Notes under the pieces: model-generated
The model's input: the letters and a program-made list of their open reading frames with translations, nothing else
What the model was told of the DNA's origin: nothing
The model's database searches: none
Shown here: positions 52,286 to 61,633 of the stretch, in pieces
How the letters are laid out: every line of letters starts with the position of its first letter
Position numbering within the stretch: the first letter of the stretch is position 1
Translations under genes and position numbers: made by a program
Source: Streptomyces antnestii
Lineage (GTDB): Bacteria; Actinomycetota; Actinomycetes; Streptomycetales; Streptomycetaceae
Reading direction: 5' to 3'
Assembly (NCBI RefSeq): GCF_004005495.1
Contig: NZ_RZYA01000015.1
Location: 62,001-126,000 of the forward strand
DNA length: 64,000 nucleotides

Positions 52286-53518
52286 TCAGTCGTTGCGGTC
52301 GGCGGAGTCATGCACGAGGGCGTAGGTCTGCCGCGCGATCTCCAGCTCCTCGTCCGTCGGGACGACCGCGACGGCGACCCTGGCGTACTCGGGCGAGATG
52401 ATCCGCGGTTCGTCGGAACGTACGGAATTGAGCTCGGCGTCGACCGCGAGACCCAGCTCCTCCAGGCCCGCGACCGCAGCTTCCCGCACCGGCGCCGCGT
52501 TCTCGCCGACCCCCGCCGTGAACGCCAGCGCGTCCACCCGGCCGAGCACCGCGTAGTAGGCGCCGATGTACTTCTTCAGACGGTGCACGTAGATGTCGAA
52601 CGCGAGGCGCGCCTCCTCGTCGCCCTCGTCGATACGGCGGCGGATCTCCCGCATGTCGTTCTCGCCGCACAGGCCGACGAGGCCGCTCTTCTTGTTGAGC
52701 AGGACGTCGATCTCGTCGGCCGACATGTTGCCCACCCGCATCAGATGGAAGATGACCGCCGGGTCGACGTCTCCTGAACGCGTCCCCATCACCAGCCCCT
52801 CCAGCGGCGTCAGGCCCATCGAGGTGTCCACGCACACCCCGCCGCGCACCGCCGACGCGGAGGCGCCGTTGCCCAGGTGCAGCACGATGACGTTGACCTC
52901 CTCCGGCTCCTTGCCGAGGAGCTCGGCCGTCCTGCGCGACACGTACGCGTGCGACGTGCCGTGGAAGCCGTAGCGGCGGATGCGGTGCTCGTCGGCCGTC
53001 TTCACGTCGATCGCGTAGCGCGAGGCCGACTCCGGCATCGTCGTGTGGAACGCGGTGTCGAAGACGGCGACCTGCGGCAGATCGGGGCGCAGGGCCGTCG
53101 CGGTGCGGATACCGATGAGGTTCGCCGGGTTGTGCAGCGGCGCCACCGGGATGAGCCGCTCGACCTCCTTGAGCACGGCGTCGTCGATGACGGTCGGCTG
53201 GGTGAAGTGCTTGCCGCCGTGCACCACGCGGTGGCCGATCGCGGCGAGTTCGGGGGAGTCGAGGCCGAGCCCGTCCCGGCTCAGTTCCGCGGCGACCGCC
53301 TTGAGGGCGGTGGAGTGGTCGGCGATCGGCCCTTCGGTGTCCCGCGCCTCGCCGCCCCCGGTGAGCGGCGTGTGCTTGAGGCGTGACGTCTCCTCGCCGA
53401 TGCGCTCGACGAGCCCCGCGGCGAGCCGGTCGCCGCTCTCCATGTCGATCAGCTGGTACTTCAGGGACGAGGAGCCGGAGTTGAGGACGAGAACGCGCGT
53501 TGCTGCCACGGTGGTCAT
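52286..53518 (-). CDS. ackA: Acetate kinase
   Basis: 410 residues of the ASKHA fold. Phosphate motif VLNSGSSSLKYQL lies near the N-terminus, HGTSHAYVS and HLGNGASASAVRGG follow, and the catalytic arginine is in GTRSGDVDP. It makes ATP from acetyl phosphate. The ATG at 53518 overlaps the pta stop by four bases. Confidence 0.98.
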   Translation of the reverse strand: MTTVAATRVLVLNSGSSSLKYQLIDMESGDRLAAGLVERIGEETSRLKHTPLTGGGEARDTEGPIADHSTALKAVAAELSRDGLGLDSPELAAIGHRVVHGGKHFTQPTVIDDAVLKEVERLIPVAPLHNPANLIGIRTATALRPDLPQVAVFDTAFHTTMPESASRYAIDVKTADEHRIRRYGFHGTSHAYVSRRTAELLGKEPEEVNVIVLHLGNGASASAVRGGVCVDTSMGLTPLEGLVMGTRSGDVDPAVIFHLMRVGNMSADEIDVLLNKKSGLVGLCGENDMREIRRRIDEGDEEARLAFDIYVHRLKKYIGAYYAVLGRVDALAFTAGVGENAAPVREAAVAGLEELGLAVDAELNSVRSDEPRIISPEYARVAVAVVPTDEELEIARQTYALVHDSADRND

Positions 53519-55596
53519 GCCTTTTCGATGGGGGTCTGGGCCTGGATGGCCGTGATGGCGACGGTGTTGACGATGTCCTGCACGAGCGCGCCGCGCGACA
53601 GGTCGTTGACCGGCTTGCGCAGCCCCTGGAGGACCGGGCCGACGGCGATGGCACCCGCCGAACGCTGGACGGCCTTGTACGTGTTGTTGCCGGTGTTCAG
53701 GTCGGGGAAGATCAGCACGCTGGCCTGGCCCGCGACCTCCGAGCCGGGCAGTTTGGTCGCCGCCACCGACGGCTCGACCGCCGCGTCGTACTGGATCGGG
53801 CCCTCGATGCGCAGGTCGGCGCGCCGCTCGCGCACCAGCTCGGTGGCCTTGCGCACCTTGTCGACGTCCGCGCCCGAACCGGACGTGCCCGTCGAGTACG
53901 ACAGCATCGCGATCCGCGGGTCCACACCGAACTGCTCGGCGGTGGCGGCCGCCTGCACGGCGATGTCGGCGAGCTGCTGCGCGTCCGGGTCCGGGTTCAC
54001 CGCGCAGTCCCCGTACACGAGGACCTGGTCGGCGAGGCACATGAAGAAGACGGAGGACACGATGGCCGCGTCCGGCTTCGTCTTGATGATCTCGAACGCG
54101 GGCCGGATCGTCGCCGCCGTCGAGTGCACGGAACCCGACACCATGCCGTCCGCGAGACCGCCCTGCACCATCAGCGTCCCGAAGTAGTTCACGTCCGCCA
54201 CCACGTCGTACGCGAGCTCGACCGTCACGCCCTTGTGGGCGCGCAGCTTCGCGTACTCGGTGGCGAACCGTTCCCTCAGCGCGGACGTGGCCGGGTCGAC
54301 GAGCTGCGAGTCCACCAGGTCGATGCCGAGGTCGGCGGCCTTCTTGCGGATCTGCTCCACCGGGCCGAGCAGCGTCAGGTCGCACACCCCGCGCCGCAGC
54401 AGCACGTCGGCCGCGCGCAGGACGCGCTCCTCGGTGCCCTCGGGCAGGACGACGCGGCGCTTGTCGGCCCGGGCCCGCTCCAGGAGCTTGTGCTCGAACA
54501 TCATCGGCGTGACACGGTCGCTGGACGGCGCCGATACGCGCTCCAGGAGGCCCGCCGTGTCGACGTACCGCTCGAAGAGGCCGAGTGCCGTCTCCGCCTT
54601 GCGGGGCGTCGCCGCGTTCAACTTGCCTTCCATGGCGAACAGTTCACCCGCCGTGGGGAAGGAGCCGCCCTTCACCGCCACCACCGGCGTGCCGGGCGCG
54701 AGCCGGTCGGAGAGCGTCAGGATCTCCTCGCCCGGCCGCTCGTCGAGGGTCAGCAGGACGCCGGCTATCGGCGGGGTGCCCGCGCTGTGCGCGGCCAGCG
54801 AGCCCACCACGAGGTCGGCCCGGTCCCCGGGCGTCACGACCAGACAGCCCGGCGTCAGCGCCTTGATGAACGCGGGCAGCATCGCCCCACCGAACACGAA
54901 GTCCAGCGCGTCGCGCGCCAGGCCCGCGCCGTCACCGAGCAGCACCTCGCCGCCCAGCGCCTGGGTGATCTGGGCGACCGTCGGCGCGGACAGGGCGGGC
55001 TCGTCCGGCAGGACGTAGGTGGGCACCGGCAGCTGGGACTCCAGGCCGGCCCGGATCGCCTCACGGTCCTGGGGCGCCACCCGGTTCACGACCACCGCGA
55101 GCACGTCGCAGCCGAGCACCTCGTAGGCGCGGTACGCGTTGCGGGTCTCGGCGCGCACGGACTCGGCGGTCTGCTTCCGGCCGCCCACCACCGGGATGAC
55201 TGACGCCCCGAACTCGTTCGCGAGGCGGGCGTTGACGGCCAGCTCGTCGGGGAGCTGGGTGTCGGCGAAGTCCGTGCCGAGGACGAGGACGACCTCGTAG
55301 TCGCGGGCGACCTGGTGGAAGCGGTCCACGAGCCGCGAGACGAGCTCGTCGGTACCCTGCTCCGCCTGTACGGCCGACGCCTCGTGGTAGTCGAGGCCGT
55401 ACACCGTCGCCGGGTCCTGGGAGAGGCGGTAGCGCGCCCGCAGCAGTTCGAAGAGCCGGTCGGGACCGTCGTGGACGAGCGGACGGAACACGCCCACCCG
55501 GTCCACCTGCCGGGTCAGGAGCTCCATGACCCCCAGCTCGACGACCTGCCGGCCGTCTCCCCGGTCGATCCCGGTCACGTACACGCTGCGCGTCAC
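53515..55596 (-). CDS. pta: Phosphate acetyltransferase, long form
   Basis: 693 residues. The N-terminal BioD-like P-loop region here reads YVTGIDRGDGRQ, without a Walker lysine. A DRTGG domain (about 210-330) and the catalytic PTA domain (about 370-693, LPEGTEERVLRAA and GSADVDKVRKA) follow. It interconverts acetyl-CoA and acetyl phosphate. The GTG start is preceded by GGAGAG. The leader has two 11-bp copies of GTTGGAGTTGC (55613-55634). Confidence 0.96.
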   Translation of the reverse strand: MTRSVYVTGIDRGDGRQVVELGVMELLTRQVDRVGVFRPLVHDGPDRLFELLRARYRLSQDPATVYGLDYHEASAVQAEQGTDELVSRLVDRFHQVARDYEVVLVLGTDFADTQLPDELAVNARLANEFGASVIPVVGGRKQTAESVRAETRNAYRAYEVLGCDVLAVVVNRVAPQDREAIRAGLESQLPVPTYVLPDEPALSAPTVAQITQALGGEVLLGDGAGLARDALDFVFGGAMLPAFIKALTPGCLVVTPGDRADLVVGSLAAHSAGTPPIAGVLLTLDERPGEEILTLSDRLAPGTPVVAVKGGSFPTAGELFAMEGKLNAATPRKAETALGLFERYVDTAGLLERVSAPSSDRVTPMMFEHKLLERARADKRRVVLPEGTEERVLRAADVLLRRGVCDLTLLGPVEQIRKKAADLGIDLVDSQLVDPATSALRERFATEYAKLRAHKGVTVELAYDVVADVNYFGTLMVQGGLADGMVSGSVHSTAATIRPAFEIIKTKPDAAIVSSVFFMCLADQVLVYGDCAVNPDPDAQQLADIAVQAAATAEQFGVDPRIAMLSYSTGTSGSGADVDKVRKATELVRERRADLRIEGPIQYDAAVEPSVAATKLPGSEVAGQASVLIFPDLNTGNNTYKAVQRSAGAIAVGPVLQGLRKPVNDLSRGALVQDIVNTVAITAIQAQTPIEKA

Positions 55597-55662
55597 GCGT
55601 GCTCTCCGTTCCGTTGGAGTTGCGTTGGAGTTGCGTCAAAAAAAGGTCGTCGCCGTGTCCTC

Positions 55663-55691
55663 TTGACAATACCTCCGGGGGTGGATACATC
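55663..55691 (+). promoter_or_regulatory. Candidate pfkA promoter
   Basis: TTGACA (55663-55668), 17 bases, then TACATC. The -35 is consensus, the -10 only partial. It lies in the 250-bp gap between the divergent pta and pfkA. Confidence 0.5.
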
Positions 55692-55846
55692 GCCCGGCGG
55701 ACAAAGGCCCTGGTCCAAGGGGTGCAAGGGCCCTCGCGCACGCGCCGGGGGCGCCGGTGTGACCGCAGGTGAACGGCATCGCCCCCATGGGCGTGGAAGA
55801 ATCGGAACGGCTCAGACGTCTCAACAGCGAGCAGGAGACACGCACG

Positions 55847-56872
55847 ATGCGTATCGGAGTTCTCACCGCCGGCGGCGACTGTCCTGGCCTGAACGCAGTG
55901 ATCCGGTCGGTCGTCCACCGGGCCGTCACGCACTACGGCGACGACGTCATCGGCTTCGAGGACGGATACGCCGGACTGCTCGACGGCCGCTACCGTCACC
56001 TCGACCTGAACGCCGTGAGCGGCATCCTCTCCCGCGGCGGCACCATCCTCGGCTCCTCCCGGCTCGAGCGCGACCGCTTCCGCGCCGCCTGCGAGAACGC
56101 CATAGAGCTGGCCTCCGAGATCGGCTTCGACGTCCTCATCCCCATCGGCGGCGAGGGCACGCTCACCGCCGCCCGGATGCTGTCCGACGCCGGTCTGCCC
56201 GTCGTCGGCGTACCGAAGACCATCGACAACGACATCTCCGCGACGGACCGCACCTTCGGCTTCGACACCGCCGTCGGCGTCGCCACCGAGGCGATGGACC
56301 GGCTGAAGACCACCGCCGAGTCCCATCAGCGCGTCATGGTCGTCGAGGTCATGGGCCGGCACGCGGGCTGGATCGCCCTGGAGTCCGGCATGGCGGGCGG
56401 CGCGCACGGCATCTGCCTGCCCGAGCGGCCCTTCGACCCGGCCGACCTCGTCACGATGGTCGAGGAACGCTTCGCGCGCGGCAAGAAGTTCGCCGTCATC
56501 TGCGTCGCCGAGGGCGCGCACCCCGCCGAGGGCACCATGGACTACCGCACCGGCGAGATCGACCGGTTCGGCCACGAGCGCTTCCAGGGCATCGGCACGG
56601 CCCTCGCCTTCGAGCTGGAGCGGCGCCTCGGCAAGGAGGCCAAGCCGGTCATCCTCGGTCACGTCCAGCGCGGCGGCACCCCCACCGCGTACGACCGTGT
56701 CCTCGCCACGCGCTTCGGCTGGCACGCCGTCGAGGCGGCGCACCAGGGCGTCTTCGGCCGGATGACGGCGCTGCGCGGCACCGACGTGGTGATGGTCCCG
56801 CTCGCCGAGGCCGTCACCGAACTGAAGACGGTCCCGAAGGACCGCATGGACGAGGCCGAGTCCGTCTTCTAG
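55847..56872 (+). CDS. pfkA: 6-phosphofructokinase
   Basis: 341 residues. Phosphorylates fructose 6-phosphate. The donor-specificity positions are mixed: G104 in GGEGTL is typical of ATP enzymes, while K124 in PKTIDND is typical of PPi enzymes. This combination is known in the ATP-dependent Streptomyces enzyme. The ATG at 55847 follows GCAGGAG. A 19-bp tandem duplication starts inside its stop codon. Confidence 0.96.
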   Translation: MRIGVLTAGGDCPGLNAVIRSVVHRAVTHYGDDVIGFEDGYAGLLDGRYRHLDLNAVSGILSRGGTILGSSRLERDRFRAACENAIELASEIGFDVLIPIGGEGTLTAARMLSDAGLPVVGVPKTIDNDISATDRTFGFDTAVGVATEAMDRLKTTAESHQRVMVVEVMGRHAGWIALESGMAGGAHGICLPERPFDPADLVTMVEERFARGKKFAVICVAEGAHPAEGTMDYRTGEIDRFGHERFQGIGTALAFELERRLGKEAKPVILGHVQRGGTPTAYDRVLATRFGWHAVEAAHQGVFGRMTALRGTDVVMVPLAEAVTELKTVPKDRMDEAESVF

Positions 56873-56908
56873 TTCCGGACGCCTCGCGCAGTTCCGGACG
56901 CCTCGCGC
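56871..56908 (+). repeat. Two 19-bp tandem units beginning at the pfkA stop codon
   Basis: AGTTCCGGACGCCTCGCGC twice, 56871-56889 and 56890-56908; the first two bases belong to the TAG stop. Confidence 0.9.
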
Positions 56909-56924
56909 CCGGCGGTCGGGAGTC

Positions 56925-57617
56925 CTACCTGAGGCGCATCCTCGTCCAGAAGTCGTCGAGTACGCCCTCCAGGAACTCCCGCCCCGCGTCGCCGGTACCC
57001 TGCCCGGCGCCCCCGCCCCAGCTGAGAGTCGCGGCCATCAGGGCCTGGTACTCGAGGTGCATCTCCTGGAGCACGTCGTCGAGGCGCACCCGGTCCACCG
57101 GGACGAGCTTCGCGATCGGCCGCGCGTACGCCTGCCAGCGCGTCGTCACCGCGCTGCGCAGGAAGTCCGCCAGCTGCTCGTCGCGGCCCGTGACGGTCGC
57201 GAAGTCGGGCGGCGCCAGGGCGAGCACCTCGCCGAGGGCCGCCGACTGGCGCTCGCTGCCCCGCCACTCGCCGGTCTCCTCCATCCGCAGATACGCGTGG
57301 ATCTCCACCCCGACCGTGCGGGCCACGTCCTCGGGTGCCATGCCCCGCGCGAGCCGGTGTTCGCGCAGCGTCCGCGCGGCGCCGATGAGATCCCCCGGCG
57401 AACACCACAGGGCACCCGCGAGCGCCGTGAGCTCCGAAGCGGTCGGCGAGGCGAGCTCCTGCTCCCAGGCGACGACCGTGTCGGGCGTGACGTGATGCTG
57501 CCCGTACGAGGCACGCATGCCGTACGCGACGTGCCCGGGCGCCATGCCGAGCGCCTCACGGAGGCGTCGGGCGGCCGGGGCGTTGAACGGTGGAGCGGAG
57601 TCGTCGCTTGGGTGCAC
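56925..57617 (-). CDS. XRE-like helix-turn-helix regulator
   Basis: 230 residues. It contains two HTH-like segments (about 15-60, TPDTVVAWEQELASPTASELTALAG, and 75-110, MAPEDVARTVGVEIHAYLRMEE) and a C-terminal helical part of unknown function. I chose the GTG at 57617 because TAGCGT lies six bases upstream (leaderless); a GTG at 57623 is also possible. Its leader contains TTCGCAC and GTGTGAA half-sites at 57661-57687. Confidence 0.82.
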   Translation of the reverse strand: MHPSDDSAPPFNAPAARRLREALGMAPGHVAYGMRASYGQHHVTPDTVVAWEQELASPTASELTALAGALWCSPGDLIGAARTLREHRLARGMAPEDVARTVGVEIHAYLRMEETGEWRGSERQSAALGEVLALAPPDFATVTGRDEQLADFLRSAVTTRWQAYARPIAKLVPVDRVRLDDVLQEMHLEYQALMAATLSWGGGAGQGTGDAGREFLEGVLDDFWTRMRLR

Positions 57618-57727
57618 GGGCACACGCTAGGGGCGAAGGGGGAGGATGGCTACGGTCTGTTCGCACCGGGTCACGCTTTGTGTGAACGTACGGGAGTGGT
57701 TGGGAGGGGGCCCACGGAGGGGGTCCG

Positions 57728-58556
57728 TCAGCCCTTGACCGCGCCCCCGAGCGCGAAGCCGCCGCCGAAGCGGCGGGCCACCAGCACGTACAGCAGGACC
57801 ACCGGTGTCGAGTAGATGATCGAGAAGGCCGCGAGCTGGCCGTAGACCACGGTGCCGCGGTTGCCGAAGAAGTCGTTGATGCTGACCGAGGCCGGCATCT
57901 GCTCGGGGGAGAGCAGGAGCATGAAGGGGACGAAGAAGTTGCCCCACATCATGACGAAGGAGAAGACGGTGACGACGGCGACCCCCGGACCCATCAGCGG
58001 GAGGACGATGCGGATCAGGGACTGGAACGACGACGCCCCGTCCGTCCAGGCCGCCTCCTCCAGCTCCTTCGGGACGCCGTCCATGAAGTTCTTCATCAGC
58101 CAGATGGCGAACGGGAGTTGGGACGCGGCGAAGAAGAAGATCGTGCCCTGCATCGTGTCGATCAGATTGACCTGCACGAACAGCGCGTAGACCGGGACCA
58201 TGATCGCCGTGATGGGGAGGCACGTCCCGAACAGGACCGTCGCAAGGAACGGGTTGTTGAAGCGGGAGCGGTAGCGGGACAGCGGGTAGGCCGCGAGCGC
58301 CGCGCTCGCCACCGTGAGGAGTGTCGCCCCGCCGCACAGCAGCAGGCTGTTGAGGAGCGGCGTGAAGGTGATCGGGCGTCAGGACCGCGTCGAAGTTGTC
58401 CAGGGTGACCCCGCCCGGGATCTTCACCTGGAGGTTCGCGTGCGGGTCGAGGGCGGAGAGGATCACCCAGGCCAGCGGGAGGACGAACGCGGCGGCGACC
58501 ACGAGGAGGCCGGCGTCGGCCGCGAGGCGGTGGCGGGCGGTGCGGGACGCGGACAC
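57728..58556 (-). pseudogene. Sugar ABC transporter permease (MalG type), frameshifted
   Basis: The first 61 codons read as an N-terminus with one membrane helix through DNFDAVLTP. The reading frame then breaks at about 58371-58376 and resumes one frame over as ITFTPLLNSLLLCGGATLL, continuing through a complete permease with the EAA loop ELEEAAWTDGASSFQSLIRIVLP. One extra base or a two-base loss explains it. It could be a sequencing error, a true pseudogene or a strain-specific mutation. An internal ATG at 58312 would give a 194-residue truncated product lacking the first two helices. Confidence 0.88.
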
Positions 58557-59435
58557 TCAGGCCTCCGAGCGCAGCAGGCGCATATAGACCAGCGAGAACA
58601 GCGAGCCGACGACCAGGAGGAGCAGGGCGACCGCCGTGCCGTAGCCGATCATGCTCTTCTGGAAGGCCTGCTCGTACATGAACAGGGGGAGGGTCTGGCT
58701 GCGGTTGCCGGGGCCGCCGCGCGTCATCACCCAGATCAGGCCGAAGACGGACAGTGTCTGCAGGGTGTTCAGCATGAGGTTCGTGCCGATGGAGCGGCGG
58801 ATCATCGGCAGCGTGATGTGCCACATGCGGCGCCAGCCCCCGGCGCCGTCCATCTCCGCCGCCTCGGTGATCTCCTTGGGTATCTCGCCGAGCGCCGCCG
58901 AGTAGACGAGCATCGAGAACGCGGTGCCGCGCCACACGTTCGCGAAGGACACCGCGAGGATCGGCAGGGTGAACAGCCAGTTCTGGGTGGGGAGATGGAG
59001 CCATCCGAGGATCGCGTTCAGGGTGCCCTCGCGGCGGAAGAACGCGTAGAGCAGGAAGCCCGCGACGACCTCCGGCAGGACCCACGCGCAGACCACCACC
59101 GCGCCCGTGACCGTGCGGACCGTCTTCGAGGCGCGCTGCATCAGGGCGGCCAGGGCGAGGCCCAGGGTGTTCTGGCCGATGAGGGAGGACAGGACGGTGA
59201 ACACGAGCGTGAGCCAGACCGCGTTCAGGAACGCGTCGTCCCTGAACGCGGCCGTGAAGTTGTCGAAGCCCACGAAGGAGGAGCGGGCCTGGCCGGTCAA
59301 CTGCAGGTCGGTGAAGGCGATGTAGGCGCAGTACGCGATCGGGCCCGCGAGGAACAGCAGCAGGAGGACCAGGGAGGGGGTCAGGGGCAGGGCGCGTGTC
59401 AGGGAGCGGCGCACACCGCCCCGCCCCGCCTTCAC
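58557..59435 (-). CDS. Sugar ABC transporter permease (MalF type)
   Basis: 292 residues with six membrane segments. The EAA loop EITEAAEMDGAGGWRRMWHITLP couples to an ATPase, which is not encoded here; in Streptomyces the shared ATPase MsiK serves many such systems. Its GTG overlaps the binding-protein stop by four bases, and its stop abuts the next start. Confidence 0.93.
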   Translation of the reverse strand: MKAGRGGVRRSLTRALPLTPSLVLLLLFLAGPIAYCAYIAFTDLQLTGQARSSFVGFDNFTAAFRDDAFLNAVWLTLVFTVLSSLIGQNTLGLALAALMQRASKTVRTVTGAVVVCAWVLPEVVAGFLLYAFFRREGTLNAILGWLHLPTQNWLFTLPILAVSFANVWRGTAFSMLVYSAALGEIPKEITEAAEMDGAGGWRRMWHITLPMIRRSIGTNLMLNTLQTLSVFGLIWVMTRGGPGNRSQTLPLFMYEQAFQKSMIGYGTAVALLLLVVGSLFSLVYMRLLRSEA

Positions 59436-60814
59436 TTCGTGATCACCTTGCCGTCCGTGGCCGTCTTCAGCTGCTCGTCATAGGTGCTCGCCGCCTTCTC
59501 CACCGAACTGTCGCCCGTGGTCACCGACTCCATCGCCTCCTGGATCGCCGTGGAGACCTTCGGATACGCGGGGTAGGCGGGCCGGTAGTGGGTGGACGCC
59601 ACCAGGTCCGTGAAGAACTTGATGCCGGGCTGCGCCTTCACGTACGCCGGGTCGGCGGCGACGTCCTTGCGCACCGCGATGCCGGAGTTGGCGATGTACC
59701 ACTTCTGGGCGTTGGCCTTGGTCTGCATCGTCTTGATGAACCGGAAAGCCAGGTCGGGGTTGGACGCCTTCGACGGGATCGACCAGGTCCAGCCGCCCGA
59801 CATGCTGACCTTGCCCGGCGCCTGGCCGTTCTGCGTGGGCATGGGGGCGAGGCCCAGCTTCTGCGACCACTCGGGCCACTCGTGGCCGCTGCCCGTCAGC
59901 CAGTCCTGCGGGAGCCAGGAGCCGTCGAGGTTGATCGCCAGCTTGCCCTGGGGGAGGAACTCGCCCCGGATGCGGGTGCCGATGTTCGGGTCGAGGGCGT
60001 CGGAGACGTCGGGGCCGAGCTTCTCGGCGTAGACCGTCCTGACGAAGGTGAGCGCGTCCTTGAAGGGCTTGCCCGCGGTGATCCACTTGTTGGTGGAGCT
60101 GTCGTACAGCGGGTCGGCGGTGCCCGGCGCGGCGGCCCCGGATCCGGTTCCGTACAGCAGCATCTCGAAGCTCTGCATGGCCGACTGCTCGCCGCCGGGC
60201 TTGCCGGTGTAGACGTTGAGCGGGGTGACGGAGGGGACCTTCTTCTTGATGACGCGGGCCGTGTCGAGGACGTCGTTCCAGGTCTTCGGCCGCCAGGGGG
60301 TCTTGATGCCGGCCTTCGCGAAGATGCCCTTGTCGTACCAGAGCCCGCGGGTGTCGGTGCCGTCCGGGACGCCGTACGTCTTGCCGTCCTGGGCCTTCGC
60401 CGCGTTCTTCGCCGTGTCGACGAACTGGTTCCAGTCGGGCCACTTGGCGAGGTAGGGGTCGAGCGGCTTCAGATAGCCGCTGGTGATGTCCGAGTTGATG
60501 AGGAACGTGTCCTCGTAGACCAGGTCCGGTGCCGTCTTCGGGGAGCGCAGCATCTGCTGGAGCTTGGTGTAGTACTCGGAGTCCGGCGCCGTGATGGGCA
60601 CCAGCTTCACCTTCTTGCCGGGGTTCTCCTTCTCGAACTGCTTCTTCATCGACGCCAGATATTTGTCCATGACACGTATCTGGTTGTCGGTCGACTGCTT
60701 GAACGAGATCCTTACGGTGTTCGGGTCGTCGCCGGAGCTGCTGCCACAGGCCGTCAGGCCGGCCGCGGCGACGAGCAGAGTGGCGCTGAGGAGTACTGGG
60801 GCGGTGGGGCGCAC
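59432..60814 (-). CDS. Sugar ABC transporter substrate-binding lipoprotein
   Basis: 460 residues. Signal peptide with lipobox LTAC, C23 being the lipidated residue. It belongs to the family 1 extracellular solute-binding proteins, which bind oligosaccharides. I chose the GTG at 60814, seven bases from AGGAGGT; the GTG at 60820 is too close. The sugar is unknown. Confidence 0.93.
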   Translation of the reverse strand: MRPTAPVLLSATLLVAAAGLTACGSSSGDDPNTVRISFKQSTDNQIRVMDKYLASMKKQFEKENPGKKVKLVPITAPDSEYYTKLQQMLRSPKTAPDLVYEDTFLINSDITSGYLKPLDPYLAKWPDWNQFVDTAKNAAKAQDGKTYGVPDGTDTRGLWYDKGIFAKAGIKTPWRPKTWNDVLDTARVIKKKVPSVTPLNVYTGKPGGEQSAMQSFEMLLYGTGSGAAAPGTADPLYDSSTNKWITAGKPFKDALTFVRTVYAEKLGPDVSDALDPNIGTRIRGEFLPQGKLAINLDGSWLPQDWLTGSGHEWPEWSQKLGLAPMPTQNGQAPGKVSMSGGWTWSIPSKASNPDLAFRFIKTMQTKANAQKWYIANSGIAVRKDVAADPAYVKAQPGIKFFTDLVASTHYRPAYPAYPKVSTAIQEAMESVTTGDSSVEKAASTYDEQLKTATDGKVITK

Positions 60815-60871
60815 GGGCACGACCTCCTACGGGCCGCCGCCGGCCGGCTTGCCGAGCGGGGCTGCCCGGTG

Positions 60872-60901
60872 AACGTACGGTCGGGGTCCGAGCAAGGTCA
60901 A
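60872..60901 (-). promoter_or_regulatory. Promoter of the sugar ABC operon
   Basis: On the minus strand TTGACC (60896-60901), 18 bases, TACGTT (60872-60877). The inverted repeat GACCAATGGTC (60925-60935) and the DasR-box-like TGGTCTACACCG (60931-60942) lie just upstream. Confidence 0.55.
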
Positions 60902-60934
60902 TCCCCGTGCAGGAGTGGCGAGTTGACCAATGGT

Positions 60935-61633
60935 CTACACCGCTGCGAGCCACCGGTAGTGCAGCTCCGGACGGCCCACCTGCCCGTACTGGGGGCTGCG
61001 GACCGCGCGGCCCGACTCGACCAGATGCTCCAGGTAGCGGCGCGCCGTGATGCGCGAGATCCCGACGGACTCGGCCGCCGCGGCCGCCGTCAGGCCCTCG
61101 GGGGCGGCGCGCAGAGTGGCCGTGACCCGCTCCAGGGTCGGCGCGCTCAGCCCCTTGGGGAGCGCCGCCGGGCCGGGGGCGCGCAGCGTGGCCAGAGCGC
61201 GGTCGACCTCGTCCTGGCCGCCCGCCTCGCCCGCCGCCGCCCGGTACTCCGCGTACCGCACGAGCCGGTCGCGCAGCGTCGGGAACGTGAAGGGCTTCAG
61301 GACGTACTGCACGACGCCGAGCGACACCCCTTCGCGGACGACCGTGAGATCGCGGGCCGAGGTGACCGCGATGACGTCCGTGTGGTGGCCCGCCGCCCGC
61401 AGTGAGCGCGCCAGCTGCAGCCCGTGGCCGTCGGGCAGGTGCAGGTCGAGCAGGAGCAGGTCGACCTGGGTGCGCTCCAGGGCGCGATGGGCCTCGGCCG
61501 CCGTGTGGGCCTTGCCGATCGCGGTGAATCCGGGGACCCGGTTCACGTAGAGGACGTGCGCGTCGGCGGCCACCGGATCGTCCTCGACGACCAGTACGCG
61601 GATGGCGTCGCCGGTGGGGCCGGGCTCTGTCAT
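60935..61633 (-). CDS. Response regulator, CitB/DctR family
   Basis: 232 residues. The receiver domain has acidic pocket VVEDDP and phospho-acceptor D63 (LLLDLHLPDG). The C-terminal HTH (about 165-232) contains LTAAAAAESVGISRITARRYLEHLVESG. It overlaps the kinase stop by four bases. Such pairs control di- or tricarboxylate transport, in line with the symporter gene beyond the kinase. Confidence 0.93.
   Translation of the reverse strand: MTEPGPTGDAIRVLVVEDDPVAADAHVLYVNRVPGFTAIGKAHTAAEAHRALERTQVDLLLLDLHLPDGHGLQLARSLRAAGHHTDVIAVTSARDLTVVREGVSLGVVQYVLKPFTFPTLRDRLVRYAEYRAAAGEAGGQDEVDRALATLRAPGPAALPKGLSAPTLERVTATLRAAPEGLTAAAAAESVGISRITARRYLEHLVESGRAVRSPQYGQVGRPELHYRWLAAV

Noticed and set aside
57627..58556. 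Treating the 309-codon first frame of the second permease as an intact protein
   Set aside because: After about residue 61 it turns into Arg/Pro/Gly text while the next frame carries a perfect permease, so it is a frameshift, not a novel protein.
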